A stretch of 64,000 bases of DNA from NCBI RefSeq assembly GCF_001665685.1, contig NZ_LZTB01000106.1, forward strand, positions 1-64,000, in the 5' to 3' direction. Both the position numbers and the translations under genes were made by a program. Source of the DNA: Mycobacterium sp. 852013-50091_SCH5140682 (GTDB taxonomy: Bacteria > Actinomycetota > Actinomycetes > Mycobacteriales > Mycobacteriaceae). Below, one piece after another: positions 18,081 through 27,113 of the stretch; position 1 is the stretch's first letter; every line of letters begins with the position of its first letter. The notes beneath the pieces were generated by a model, which saw only the letters and a list, made by a program, of their open reading frames with translations, had not been told where the DNA came from and did not search any database.

Positions 18081-19087
18081 CGGGCCACCCCCAGCGCAAG
18101 CGTCGCGGTCTCTGACACCCGGTGGCACGCGGCGACATGGGTGGCGGCGGTGGCCACGGGACGCAATGCCGGGTCCTCGGTGGCGCACGCCGGGAGTGGC
18201 ACCTCGCAGCGGGCGCGGAACCGGCACCCGTCCGGAGGATGGGCGAGATCCGGTGGGCTTCCGGGTATTCCGCTGATCGACGCGGCACCCGCCCCGGGGC
18301 GCGGAAAGCATGCCAGCAACTGCCGGGTGTAGGGGTGCGCCGGCCCGGTGACCGCGGTGTGGGTCAACACCTCGTCGGCCTGCCCGCGTTCGACGATACG
18401 GCCGGCGTACATCACGGCGGCCCGGTCGCACAATTCGCCGAGCACCATCAGATCGTGCGAGATCACCAGCATCGCAAGGTCCAGTTCGTCTGCGAGACGC
18501 CGGATGAGCTCAAGGATCTGGGCCTGCGTCATGACATCGAGCGCCGTGGTCGGTTCGTCGGCGATCACCAGCTCCGGATCGCAGGCGAGGGCCATCGCGA
18601 TCATCGCCCGCTGTTTCATGCCGCCCGAGAACTGGTGTGGGTAGTCCGCGGCCCGGCCTGGGGCGATGCCGACCTCGCCGAGCAGTTCGGCGACGCGGGC
18701 GCGGATCTCGCGCTTACCGGTGTGCGGACGGTGTGTCCGGATGGCCTCGGCGATCTGGGCGCCGATGGGCATGACGGGATTGAAACCGTTCATCGCGCCT
18801 TGGAACACCATGGACAACCGGCTCCAGCGCAGCCTGCGCAGCCCGTCCTCGTCAACGGCGAGCAGGTCGGTGGCGCCCAACTGCATCCGGTCGGCGGTCA
18901 CCTGCGCACCACGGGGCAGCAATTGCGCCACCGCCAGTGCCAATGTGCTTTTGCCACAGCCGGATTCCCCGGCCAGCCCGACGACCTCGCCGGTGTCGAC
19001 GTCGAGGTCGATGCGGTCGACGGCCCGGACCTCGTCGACTGCGGATCGGTACGTCACCGACAAGTTGCGAATCTCAAGCAGGTTCAT
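18077..19087 (-). CDS. Peptide-type ABC importer ATPase (DppD/OppD-like)
   Basis: The 336-aa ATPase contains [24 protein letters not shown] (Q-loop region), [12 protein letters not shown] (signature typical of OppD), [14 protein letters not shown] and VISHDLMV. The tail [15 protein letters not shown] is the family C-terminal Cys motif. The start ATG at 19087 overlaps the permease stop (ATGA). Together with the DppF-like partner it forms the heterodimeric motor. Confidence 0.9.
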   Translation of the reverse strand: MNLLEIRNLSVTYRSAVDEVRAVDRIDLDVDTGEVVGLAGESGCGKSTLALAVAQLLPRGAQVTADRMQLGATDLLAVDEDGLRRLRWSRLSMVFQGAMNGFNPVMPIGAQIAEAIRTHRPHTGKREIRARVAELLGEVGIAPGRAADYPHQFSGGMKQRAMIAMALACDPELVIADEPTTALDVMTQAQILELIRRLADELDLAMLVISHDLMVLGELCDRAAVMYAGRIVERGQADEVLTHTAVTGPAHPYTRQLLACFPRPGAGAASISGIPGSPPDLAHPPDGCRFRARCEVPLPACATEDPALRPVATAATHVAACHRVSETATLALGVAR

Positions 19088-19974
19088 GTGGTCGCCGCCA
19101 GTTTCGGATTGAGAATGTGTTCGAGCGCTTGGCCGATGAGCGAGAACGCCAGCACCACAACGACGATGCCGACACCCGGGGGTAGGAAATACCACCAGTA
19201 ACCGCTGCCGACGGCGCCGGATACGAAGGCGTTGTGCAGTACCTGGCCCCACGATGTGCGCGACGGATCACCGAGTCCGAGGAACGACAGCGTGGCCTCG
19301 GCCAGGATGGATCCGGCGATCACCAAGACGGCATTCGCGATCACGAGTGCAGCGACGCCGGGCAGGATCAGTTTGCGCAGGATCGCCGGTGCTGACAGGC
19401 CGACGGTGCGGGCCCGCGCGACGACCTCGCGTTCCCGTAGCGCCAGGGTCTGGGACCGCACGATGCGGGCCGTGGGCGGCCAGCTCGTCACCGCGATGAC
19501 GAGGACGATCATCGGAAGGCTCTGTCCCACAATCGCTCCGAGCGCGATCATGAGCGGCAGGTTGGGCAGCACCAGGAAGAAGTCGGTGACGCGCATCAGG
19601 ACGGCGTCGACGAATCCCGTGAACCAGCCCGCGAGGACGCCCACGACGGTGCCGATGAGAACCGTCACGAGTGTGGCGATGAGGCCGATCTCCAACGAGA
19701 TGGGAGTGCCTGCGAGCACCTGACGCAGTACGTCGCGGCCGAGTTCGTCGGTACCCAGCAGATGACCTGCACTGGGCGGCTGCAGGATTCCGGTGCGGGA
19801 CTCGGCGACCGCGCCGCGGTCGTAGGGAGCCACCAGCGGCCCGACAACGGCGAGCATGACCACCGCGGCTGCCATGAGCACACCGGTGCGTCCCATGGTG
19901 TCATGCCACAACTGGGTTGCGACGTCACGCCAGCCGGAGCTGGTTGTTCCTGCCGGGATGCTCACCTCGGTCAT
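19084..19974 (-). CDS. Peptide-type ABC importer permease (DppC-like)
   Basis: The 296-aa permease has a first helix (GVLMAAAVVMLAVVGPLVAPYD), the characteristic HLLGTDELGRDVLRQVLAGTPISL segment of DppC proteins, then five further helices and the EAA-like loop VVARARTVGLSAPAILRKLILPG. ATG 19974 overlaps the DppB-like stop (ATGA). The open frame extends upstream, but this start is fixed by the overlap and homology. Confidence 0.9.
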   Translation of the reverse strand: MTEVSIPAGTTSSGWRDVATQLWHDTMGRTGVLMAAAVVMLAVVGPLVAPYDRGAVAESRTGILQPPSAGHLLGTDELGRDVLRQVLAGTPISLEIGLIATLVTVLIGTVVGVLAGWFTGFVDAVLMRVTDFFLVLPNLPLMIALGAIVGQSLPMIVLVIAVTSWPPTARIVRSQTLALREREVVARARTVGLSAPAILRKLILPGVAALVIANAVLVIAGSILAEATLSFLGLGDPSRTSWGQVLHNAFVSGAVGSGYWWYFLPPGVGIVVVVLAFSLIGQALEHILNPKLAATT

Positions 19975-20939
19975 GTCAGCCTCACCCTCGGGTCCAGTGC
20001 GCGATAGATGACGTCGCTGGCGAAGTTGGCCAGCACCACCACGACGGCGAACAGCAGGAAGCACGCCTCCATCACGGGGTAGTCGCGCCGCACCACCGAC
20101 AGATAGATCAATTGACCCATGCCGGGCCACGAGAAGACCGTCTCGACCTGGATGGTGCCGCCGACGGTGGCGCTGGCGTACAAGGTGGTCGCGGTAGCGA
20201 CGGGGAGCAGTGCATTGCGCACACCGTGCCGCCAGAGCACGCGGCGCGGGTGCAGACCCTTGGCGCGTGCCGTGGTCATGAAGTCCTCCGAGAGTGTGTT
20301 CAGCAGAGAGCTACGGGTGATCAGGACGAACTGCGCCATGTCGACCATGACCATCGCGGCCGTCGGAAGGATCAGATGCCGTGCCAGGTCGGCGATTCGG
20401 GTGAACATCGTGGGATAGATCGCATCGGCGGTGTACATCCCGGCGATGGGCAGCCAGTTCAGCGCGACCGCAAACACGAAGATGAGCAACATGCCGACCC
20501 AGAACGTGGGCAGGCTCCAGAACACGAGAGATCCCACCACCAGCCCACGGTCCGATCGCGTGCCACGGCGTGCCGCGGCGAAAACCCCGATCACCACCCC
20601 GAGGGCGACCACCAGCACGGTCGAGACCGTCACCAGGATCACGGTGTTGACCAGTGCGTCGCCCACGATGGGGCCGACGGGGGCCGAGTAGGAGTACGAG
20701 TACCCGAACTCGCCGTGCAACAGGTGGGTGACGTAGGTGACGAACTGCGAACTGAGCGGTCGGTCCAGCCCGTAGTACGTACGGAGCCTGGCTATCGCCG
20801 CGGCGTCGAGGTGCTGGCCGCGTGCGATGTGGGTGACCGGGTCACCGGGCATCAGGTGGAAGATCAGGAAGTTGGTGATCAGGACCGCGACGAGGGTGAG
20901 ACTCAGATACGTCAGTTTCGTTGCGAGATAACGCAGCAT
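19971..20939 (-). CDS. Peptide-type ABC importer permease (DppB-like)
   Basis: The 322-aa permease starts MLRYLATKLTYL and has the DppB N-terminal pattern ending in FHLMPGDPV, five further hydrophobic helices and the EAA loop MTTARAKGLHPRRVLWRHGVRNALLP. It forms the translocation pore with the DppC-like protein. The gene is 16 nt downstream of the binding-protein stop. Confidence 0.9.
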   Translation of the reverse strand: MLRYLATKLTYLSLTLVAVLITNFLIFHLMPGDPVTHIARGQHLDAAAIARLRTYYGLDRPLSSQFVTYVTHLLHGEFGYSYSYSAPVGPIVGDALVNTVILVTVSTVLVVALGVVIGVFAAARRGTRSDRGLVVGSLVFWSLPTFWVGMLLIFVFAVALNWLPIAGMYTADAIYPTMFTRIADLARHLILPTAAMVMVDMAQFVLITRSSLLNTLSEDFMTTARAKGLHPRRVLWRHGVRNALLPVATATTLYASATVGGTIQVETVFSWPGMGQLIYLSVVRRDYPVMEACFLLFAVVVVLANFASDVIYRALDPRVRLT

Positions 20940-20955
20940 CTCCTCGGGGCCCGCC

Positions 20956-22593
20956 TCAGGCCGGTTTCACGTCGACGTAGTTGACCCGCGGGAAGTTCAG
21001 CACCATGCCACCCTTGATGGGTTGCCAGTCGGTCCAGGTGTCGGTTCGGGTGCCGGTGAGCTTCTTCTGGTACCACATCACGATGTAGGGACAGCTGGCG
21101 TAGTGGATCGCCTGCATCTCCTGGACAAGCTTGATCCGCTGGCCGCGGTCGATCGTGGTGCGTTGCTGCTCATAGAGCTCGTCGTATCTCGGGTTGCTCC
21201 AATAGGTGTCGTTGTTTCCGCCGATCTGGTCGGTGGTGGCGATCCCCAGCAGATAGGACGGGTCGTACATCTCCGAATCCCAGCCCCACACCACGATGTC
21301 CCAATCGGGTCCCTGGGTGTTGAACACCGTGCTGCCCATGGCGTCGGCGTCGGTGGTGGACAGCTTCACGCCGACACCGACCGCCTTGGCGGCCGTGATG
21401 AACAGCTCGGCTGCTTTCACGTCGACGGCGGTGTCGGCGATGGCGAGGATCCTGAAGTTCAGTGGGGTACCGTCTTTCGACTCGCGGATACCGTCGCCGT
21501 TGCGGTCGATGTAGCCTGCGTCGTCGAGAAGCTTGCGGGCCTTGTCCTGGTTGTTGTCCAGCACCTCTGTTGCGGCCGGGACGTAGTGAAAGTCGCCGAA
21601 TGCCACGGGCAGCAGCCCGGTACCCGGCTCGCCATAGCCCGACAGAGCGAGTTCGACGAGCTGTTGGCGGCTGACCGCGCAGCTCAGCGCCTGGCGTACC
21701 ACCGGGTCGAGCAGGATCCGGTTGCCCTTCGAGTTCGGCTCGGTGGAACAGTTGAAACCGATCATGTGGAACGAAAACGATTCCAGGTCACCGGTTTTGA
21801 CATTGGCCGCATCTTTGAGTCCGCCGAAGATGGTGGGTGGGATCTCGGCGACGATATCGATGTCGCCGGTGCGCAGCGCCTGCGTGACGATATCGTCGCT
21901 GCCGAACTTCGTCCAGGTCACCTTCTGTGCGGCCGGCTTGGCGCCCCACCAGTTGTCGTTGCGGGTGACGGTGACGGTGTTGCCCTTCTGCCATGAATCG
22001 AAGATGAACGGCCCGGTGCCCACCGGTTTGTCGTTGGCGAACCGGGGCAGGTCGTTCTTGTTGACGCCGGACCAGATGTGTTTGGGGACGATCGGCGTGA
22101 TGACTCCGGGATCCAGGGTCTGAGGACGCGAATACGTCAGTCGCACGGTGTTTCCCGTGCTTGTCGCGTCGACGAGATCTTTGAAGTACGCGCCGTAGGT
22201 GCCGTAGTCGTTGTCTCTGACCATCAGCAGGGTGAACACGACATCGTCGGCCGTGAAGGGGTTGCCGTCCTGCCACTTGACGCCGTCGCGCAGGGTGTAC
22301 GTGTAGGTCTTCCCGCCGTCTTCGACCTTGACGTCGGTCGCCAGTGACGGCTTGACGTTCAGATCCGCGTCGTACTCCATCAGCTTGTCGTAGAGCAGTT
22401 GGAATACGTCATAGGACTGGGTGGAGAAGGCGGTGAACGGGTTCAGCGAGTCGATGTCCGTCGTCGATCCGACCCGCAGCACGGTGTGCGTCGCGGTCTC
22501 GGGCGCGCACGCGGCCAGTGCCGCCGCGCCGCCGAGAGCTGCGGCGACCACCGCCGAGTTGCGCAGGAAGCTGCGTCGGTCAATCTTGTGCAT
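20956..22593 (-). CDS. Family 5 extracellular solute-binding lipoprotein (DppA/OppA-like)
   Basis: The 545-aa protein begins MHKIDRRSFLRNS, a twin-arginine motif, followed by a hydrophobic stretch and lipobox LAAC with Cys29, so Tat export and lipid anchoring are predicted. The body matches SBP family 5: VLRVGSTTDIDSLNPFTAFS, YTYTLRDGVKWQDGNPFTADDVVF, and DDAGYIDRNGDGIRE. These proteins bind peptides, but also sugars, opines and other conjugates. It is first in the operon and sets substrate specificity. Two palindromes lie upstream towards the divergent GntR gene. Confidence 0.9.
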   Translation of the reverse strand: MHKIDRRSFLRNSAVVAAALGGAAALAACAPETATHTVLRVGSTTDIDSLNPFTAFSTQSYDVFQLLYDKLMEYDADLNVKPSLATDVKVEDGGKTYTYTLRDGVKWQDGNPFTADDVVFTLLMVRDNDYGTYGAYFKDLVDATSTGNTVRLTYSRPQTLDPGVITPIVPKHIWSGVNKNDLPRFANDKPVGTGPFIFDSWQKGNTVTVTRNDNWWGAKPAAQKVTWTKFGSDDIVTQALRTGDIDIVAEIPPTIFGGLKDAANVKTGDLESFSFHMIGFNCSTEPNSKGNRILLDPVVRQALSCAVSRQQLVELALSGYGEPGTGLLPVAFGDFHYVPAATEVLDNNQDKARKLLDDAGYIDRNGDGIRESKDGTPLNFRILAIADTAVDVKAAELFITAAKAVGVGVKLSTTDADAMGSTVFNTQGPDWDIVVWGWDSEMYDPSYLLGIATTDQIGGNNDTYWSNPRYDELYEQQRTTIDRGQRIKLVQEMQAIHYASCPYIVMWYQKKLTGTRTDTWTDWQPIKGGMVLNFPRVNYVDVKPA

Positions 22594-22631
22594 CGCCGGG
22601 ATTCTCCTTCGGGTGCGGAGCCAGTGCCATC

Positions 22632-22647
22632 ACTGTGCATACACAGT
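22632..22647. promoter_or_regulatory. Palindrome ACTGTG-CATA-CACAGT, candidate GntR operator
   Basis: Perfect 6-bp arms flank a 4-bp spacer, 38 bp upstream of the binding-protein start. It shares the core TGCATA with the second palindrome at 22757, supporting one regulator binding both. Confidence 0.55.
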
Positions 22648-22756
22648 ATTGTGAGTATGTCTGTGATCGCGTGATGACGTGTGTGTTTCGCGAAAATTTC
22701 TCTTATAACCCGTCCTAACCGCTGTTTAGCACGGATTATCAGCTCGCTGACAGGGA

Positions 22757-22773
22757 TGCATAGTTAGTATGCA
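22757..22773. promoter_or_regulatory. Palindrome TGCATA-GTTAG-TATGCA, candidate GntR operator
   Basis: Perfect 6-bp arms flank a 5-bp spacer, about 50 bp before the chosen GntR start at 22823. The position fits autoregulation, or overlap with the promoter of the regulator. Confidence 0.55.
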
Positions 22774-22822
22774 AGGTGCGAGCGGTGCGTTATCGGTCAC
22801 CGACCGAGACTGGGGAGGCCAG

Positions 22823-23662
22823 ATGTCGACACCAAAGGGGAGCAGCCCGGCGGCGGGTGACCGGAAGCTCCGCTACCAACAGGTGCAGGAACTGGTCCTC
22901 AGCATCATGGCCGAACGCGATCTACGTCCCGGTGATCGTTTGCCCTCGACCACCGAGCTCGCCGAGATCGCCGATGTCAGTACCATTTCCGTGCGCCGCG
23001 CGCTCGATGAGCTGGAGCGGGCCGGCCGCATCCACCGGCATCAGGGGCTGGGGACCTTTGTGGCCGAACCGCGTATCGGCGCAGACCCGACACGGCCGGG
23101 TGAACTGCTGCAGACGCTGACCGACACCCAGGGCCGATCCCCGTCGGTGACCACTGCCTTGATCACGATGTCGGTCGGCCTGCCCAGCACGACGATCGCC
23201 GCAGCACTCGGTGTCGACGGGGGCCAGCCGACGTGGGAGATCTGGCGGCGCAGGACGATCGGTGCGGGCGCGGACCGGATACTCGAACGCGCCGTGCTCC
23301 CGTTGAGCAGGGTGCCCTCGATCGATCGGGACCGGCTGGCCGCAGGCGAGTCCCTGTACCGATTCCTGCAGGAGCGCTACGGGCTCACCGACGAGTACAC
23401 GGAGCAGGCGTTCGAGGTCGACACACCCAACAGCTGGGAGTCCGAACAACTCGAGCTGGAGCCAGGGGAGCTGGTGGTGCGTATCCGCGGGGTCAGCTTC
23501 GACGCGACCGGCCAAGCCTTCGACTGTTTCGAACAGTGCTACCGGGCAACGAAATTCACCTTCTACACGGCGGGTCAGACCCGGCACCGCATCCTCGGGC
23601 CCTCGGAGTTGTCCAATTGGTCGGTGTCCCCGTTGACCGATCCGCAACAGGGATCGGACTGA
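22823..23662 (+). CDS. GntR-family regulator with UTRA (HutC-type) effector domain
   Basis: The start ATG 22823 follows GGGGAGG at 22812-22818; an in-frame ATG at 22769 lies inside a palindrome and is less likely. The 279-aa protein has a winged helix (RPGDRLPSTTELAEIADVSTISVRRALDELERAG, about 30-80) and a UTRA ligand domain (about 105-255). UTRA regulators such as DasR and NagR sense phosphosugars, which would fit the kinase/NagB products of the divergent operon. It is convergent with the ArsR gene with a 3-bp gap. Confidence 0.88.
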   Translation: MSTPKGSSPAAGDRKLRYQQVQELVLSIMAERDLRPGDRLPSTTELAEIADVSTISVRRALDELERAGRIHRHQGLGTFVAEPRIGADPTRPGELLQTLTDTQGRSPSVTTALITMSVGLPSTTIAAALGVDGGQPTWEIWRRRTIGAGADRILERAVLPLSRVPSIDRDRLAAGESLYRFLQERYGLTDEYTEQAFEVDTPNSWESEQLELEPGELVVRIRGVSFDATGQAFDCFEQCYRATKFTFYTAGQTRHRILGPSELSNWSVSPLTDPQQGSD

Positions 23663-23665
23663 CCC

Positions 23666-24424
23666 TCAGGCAGGCCAGTCGATGCCGAACTCGCGGGCCA
23701 ACGCGGCGCGACCGGTTTCGGTCACCTTCAGCGCGCGGTGCTGCGGTGCGCGGCGCAGCCAGCCTGCCGACAGGAAGCGGTCGAGCACGGCCCGGCCAAG
23801 ACCGCCTGCCAAATGGTGGCGCTGCTCGGTCCAGTCGATGCAGTACCGCACCAGCGGCCTTGAACCCGTTGGCAATTCAACACCGATATGGCGCAGGCGG
23901 TCGGCGCCGGCTGCGGTGAGTTCGTAGGGCACATCGCGTCCAGGACTGCTCAGCCGGTCGGCGTCGCCGTCGTGGAACTGGCCGTCGCCGCCGGTCAGCA
24001 CGTCCTGGTCGATGAGGCTCTTCATGATCTGCACACCGAGCCGGCCGGCGATGTGGTCATAGCAGGTGCGCGCGCTGCGCAGGCGCGCCGCCCGGGTGCC
24101 TTCGCGCAGTGAGGTGACCGGCCGAGCGGGCGCCAGCCGCCCCAATTGCTCGATCAGTTCCCCGATTTCGGGCCCGGCCAGCCGGTAATAGCGGTGCCTG
24201 CCGTGGGTCTGCACGGTGAGCAGACCGGCTTCGGTCAGCTTGTTGAGGTGGCTGCTGGCGGTCGAGCGGCTGATGCCTGCTTCGTCGGCGAGCACGCTGG
24301 CCGGCAGCGCGCGGCCGTCGTCGAGGGCCAGCAGCACCCGGCAGCGAGCCGCATCGGCGAGCAGTGCGGCCAGCGCGGCGATGTCGACGTCCGCGGTCGA
24401 CGGCAGATCGGTGAGATCACGCAT
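23666..24424 (-). CDS. ArsR-type winged-helix regulator with C-terminal extension
   Basis: The 252-aa protein starts MRDLTDLPS at 24424; the open frame runs on upstream but homology begins here. The helix-turn-helix is at about 40-95: LPASVLADEAGISRSTASSHLNKLTEAGLLTVQTHGRHRYYRL. A longer C-terminal domain (100-252) contains a second winged-helix-like part. It is translated from within the last codons of the MFS gene (8-bp overlap), so exporter and regulator are coexpressed. The long perfect palindrome before the MFS gene is the likely operator. Confidence 0.85.
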   Translation of the reverse strand: MRDLTDLPSTADVDIAALAALLADAARCRVLLALDDGRALPASVLADEAGISRSTASSHLNKLTEAGLLTVQTHGRHRYYRLAGPEIGELIEQLGRLAPARPVTSLREGTRAARLRSARTCYDHIAGRLGVQIMKSLIDQDVLTGGDGQFHDGDADRLSSPGRDVPYELTAAGADRLRHIGVELPTGSRPLVRYCIDWTEQRHHLAGGLGRAVLDRFLSAGWLRRAPQHRALKVTETGRAALAREFGIDWPA

Positions 24425-25793
24425 GCGACGTCTCCTTCCTGTGCACCGGGGCTGCGGTACCCCGCGCCAACCGCAGCGCGGCTGCGGCCCCGGCCAGCTG
24501 ACACACCCCGCCGACCACCAGCGCGACACGGACTCCGAGGTCACCACCGATGGCCGCCATGGCACTACCCAACACCGCGACACCGACAGTGATACCCAAG
24601 AGCCGGGACAGATTCACCACCCCGGCGCCCAGCCCCGAGCGCTGCACCGGCATCGCCGACATCGCCAGCGACACGGCTGGCCCGGTGTTCAGCGCCAGGC
24701 CGGCTCCTGCCAGCACGAGCGAGAGTTCCAGCAGCCACACCGACGCCGTCGGGCCCACCGCGGCATACAGCAGCAGCCCTGCCGCCATCAGCCCCAAGCC
24801 GGCGGTCATCGCGGTCCGCGCGCTGGTCCGCCGGGCCAACCCGTTGGCCGCTGGGATCAACGCCAGGTACGTGATGGGCAGCGGCAGGAACCACACCGCG
24901 GTGGCCAGCGCGGTCAGACCCCGTTGCTGCTGGAACGCGAAACTGTTGACCAGCAGCAGACCGTAGATACCGAAGGTCATGGTGAAGGTCGCCAGCAGGG
25001 CACCGACCAGGCGGCGGCTGCCGAACAGGTCCAGCGGCAGCATCGGCCGGACGCTGCGGCGCTGTACGCCGACGAACGCCGCCAGCGCGCACGCCGCGAC
25101 GAGGGCGACGGGCACGATGCGTTGCCACGGCCAGGTGTGTCCCTCGACAAGCACCAGCGTCAGCGCGGCCAGGCCAAGCATCGCCAGGCACTGGCCCGGT
25201 ATGTCGATGCGGGCGGCGGCCGGGTCACGTGATTCGGGCAGATGGCGCAGGCTCAGGATCAGGGCCAGCACGCCCACCGGTGCGTTGATCCAGAAGATCC
25301 ACCGCCAGCCCGCCGTGTCGGCCAACATTCCACCAAGCAGGGGGCCGAGCGCGGTACTGCTCGCGGCGGCGAACGCCCACGCCGCGGTGGAGCGCGCTCG
25401 GTCCGCGGGGTCCGGGAAGGCGGCCGAGGTGATGGCCAGGCCCTGCGGCAACATCAGTGCCGCTCCCAGGCCCTGAACCGCGCGGGCGGCCAGCAGCGCG
25501 GGCAGCGCCGGTGCCAGCGCACACGCCACCGAGGCGGCGATGAACAGCGTCAACCCGATCCGCAGCAGCCTGCGCCTGCCGAAGCGGTCGCCGAGCGACC
25601 CCGCGGTCAACAGGGCCGCGGCGAAGGTGATGTTGTAGGCGTCGATGGTCCACTGGGCGCCTGCGATGCCGCCGCCGAGATCGTCGCGGATCGTCGGCAG
25701 CGCCAGGTTGACGGCGTTCGCGTCGATCAGCCCGACGAACAGGCCCAGGTAGGCGGCGACGAGGGTGAGAACTGCGGCTCGTGTGAGTGCCAT
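24417..25793 (-). CDS. MFS drug-efflux type transporter (DHA2, about 14 helices)
   Basis: The 458-aa membrane protein has the MFS DHA2 hallmarks: DANAVNLALPTIRDDL in helix 1, GSLGDRFGRRRLLRIG (motif A), and GPLLGGMLADTAGWRWIFWINAPVG (motif C region). Long hydrophobic helices occur throughout. Predicted role is proton-driven export of a toxic or hydrophobic compound. The paired ArsR-type gene downstream and the 30-bp palindrome upstream suggest ligand-inducible expression. Confidence 0.88.
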   Translation of the reverse strand: MALTRAAVLTLVAAYLGLFVGLIDANAVNLALPTIRDDLGGGIAGAQWTIDAYNITFAAALLTAGSLGDRFGRRRLLRIGLTLFIAASVACALAPALPALLAARAVQGLGAALMLPQGLAITSAAFPDPADRARSTAAWAFAAASSTALGPLLGGMLADTAGWRWIFWINAPVGVLALILSLRHLPESRDPAAARIDIPGQCLAMLGLAALTLVLVEGHTWPWQRIVPVALVAACALAAFVGVQRRSVRPMLPLDLFGSRRLVGALLATFTMTFGIYGLLLVNSFAFQQQRGLTALATAVWFLPLPITYLALIPAANGLARRTSARTAMTAGLGLMAAGLLLYAAVGPTASVWLLELSLVLAGAGLALNTGPAVSLAMSAMPVQRSGLGAGVVNLSRLLGITVGVAVLGSAMAAIGGDLGVRVALVVGGVCQLAGAAAALRLARGTAAPVHRKETSHA

Positions 25794-25810
25794 ACCCGCA
25801 CGCTAGGGGC

Positions 25811-25840
25811 GAAATGATTCGACGCCCGTCGAATCATTTC
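25811..25840. promoter_or_regulatory. Perfect 14-2-14 palindrome, candidate ArsR operator
   Basis: GAAATGATTCGACG (25811-25824), CC, then CGTCGAATCATTTC (25827-25840) are exact complements. It ends 17 bp from the MFS start and lies just after the end of the glycosyltransferase gene. No T-run follows on either strand, so an operator is more likely than a terminator, although both are possible. Confidence 0.6.
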
Positions 25841-25845
25841 CGGGC

Positions 25846-27087
25846 TCAGCGGTCGGGCAGGGCGTGCTCGACGATGGGGCGGCGCGGATGTGGTTCGCGG
25901 ACACCGCGTTTGGCCGCCAGGTACACCTGGGCGGTCTCGGCGGCCACGGTGTGCCAGTCGAAATCGGAGGTCAGCCGGTCGCGGGCGGCGATCGCGCGGT
26001 CCTGCGCGGCCTCAGGATCGTCGAGCACGGCGCGGACGGCTGCGGCCAGCCCGGCCACATCCCGCGGCACGAACGACATCCCGGTCTGCCCGTTGATCAC
26101 TGCTTCGCCAAGGCCGCCCACGTTGGAGGTGACCAGCGGGGTGCCGGTGGCCGCGGCTTCCAGCGCCACGATGCCGAACGGTTCGTAGTGGCTGGGCAGC
26201 ACGGCGGCGTCGGCCGTGTGCAGCGCGGCCACCAGCTCGTCGTGGCCCAGCCGTCCGACGAATCGGGTGGCCTTGAGCACCTTGTGCTTTCGGGCCTCTT
26301 CGACGAGCCACTGCTGCTGGGTGCCGTCGCCTGCGACAGTCAGCGTGGTGCCCGGATGTGCCCGCCGGATCCGCGGCAGAGCGGCGATCGCGTCGTGCAC
26401 GCCCTTCTCGTACTCCAGGCGACCCACGTAGAGCAACTGGGCCGGGCCCTGCCGGGGCCTGCGCCGCGCGAACGGCCACAGCGCCGCGTCGATCCCGTTG
26501 CGGATCACCCGGGTCTCGGCCAACCCGGGCCCGAACAGTTCGGTGATCTCGTCGCTCATCGACGCCGAACACGTGATGAGCGAATCGGATTCACGCACCA
26601 GCCAGGACTCCACCGCGTGCACCTGGCGGCTGATCCGGCCCGACACCCAGCCGGAATGCCTGCCGGCTTCGGTGGCATGGATGGTGGAAACGAGTGGCAC
26701 GTCGAAGTGTTCGGCCAGCGCGATAGACGGATGGGCGACCAGCCAGTCGTGGGCGTGCACCAGATCCGGCTGCCACTGCTCGCCCGCGTCGTCCTTGATC
26801 CGCAGACCCGCACGCACCATCGCGTGGCCCATCGCAAGGGTCCAGGCCATCATGTCGGTGCCGAAGTCGAACTCGTGCGGGTCCTGGGCGGCGGCGACGA
26901 CGCGGACACCCTCGCTGACCTCGTCGGTCGACGGATGCGTGCTCGGGTCGGTGTCCGACGGGCGCCGGCTCAGTACGACGACTTCATGGCCTGCCGCGAC
27001 GAGAGCGGTGGCCAGGTGATGCACATGCCTGCCGAGACCGCCGACGACCACCGGCGGGTACTCCCACGACACCATCAGGATTTTCAT
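25846..27087 (-). CDS. GT4 glycosyltransferase of the MGLP locus (Rv3032-like)
   Basis: The 413-aa enzyme starts MKILMVSWEYPPVVVGGLGRHVHH, the donor-side Gly-rich loop of GT4/GT5 glucosyltransferases, and has the nucleotide-sugar motif SHYEPFGIVALEAAATGTPLV with two Glu. The M. tuberculosis orthologue elongates alpha-(1,4)-glucan for 6-O-methylglucosyl lipopolysaccharides and contributes to capsular glucan. I chose ATG 27087 from family alignment; ATG 27117, overlapping the GH57 stop as ATGA, is the alternative and would add ten residues. Confidence 0.9.
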   Translation of the reverse strand: MKILMVSWEYPPVVVGGLGRHVHHLATALVAAGHEVVVLSRRPSDTDPSTHPSTDEVSEGVRVVAAAQDPHEFDFGTDMMAWTLAMGHAMVRAGLRIKDDAGEQWQPDLVHAHDWLVAHPSIALAEHFDVPLVSTIHATEAGRHSGWVSGRISRQVHAVESWLVRESDSLITCSASMSDEITELFGPGLAETRVIRNGIDAALWPFARRRPRQGPAQLLYVGRLEYEKGVHDAIAALPRIRRAHPGTTLTVAGDGTQQQWLVEEARKHKVLKATRFVGRLGHDELVAALHTADAAVLPSHYEPFGIVALEAAATGTPLVTSNVGGLGEAVINGQTGMSFVPRDVAGLAAAVRAVLDDPEAAQDRAIAARDRLTSDFDWHTVAAETAQVYLAAKRGVREPHPRRPIVEHALPDR

Positions 27088-27113
27088 GGTTGTGCGCTTT
27101 CTCGGCGGGGTGG

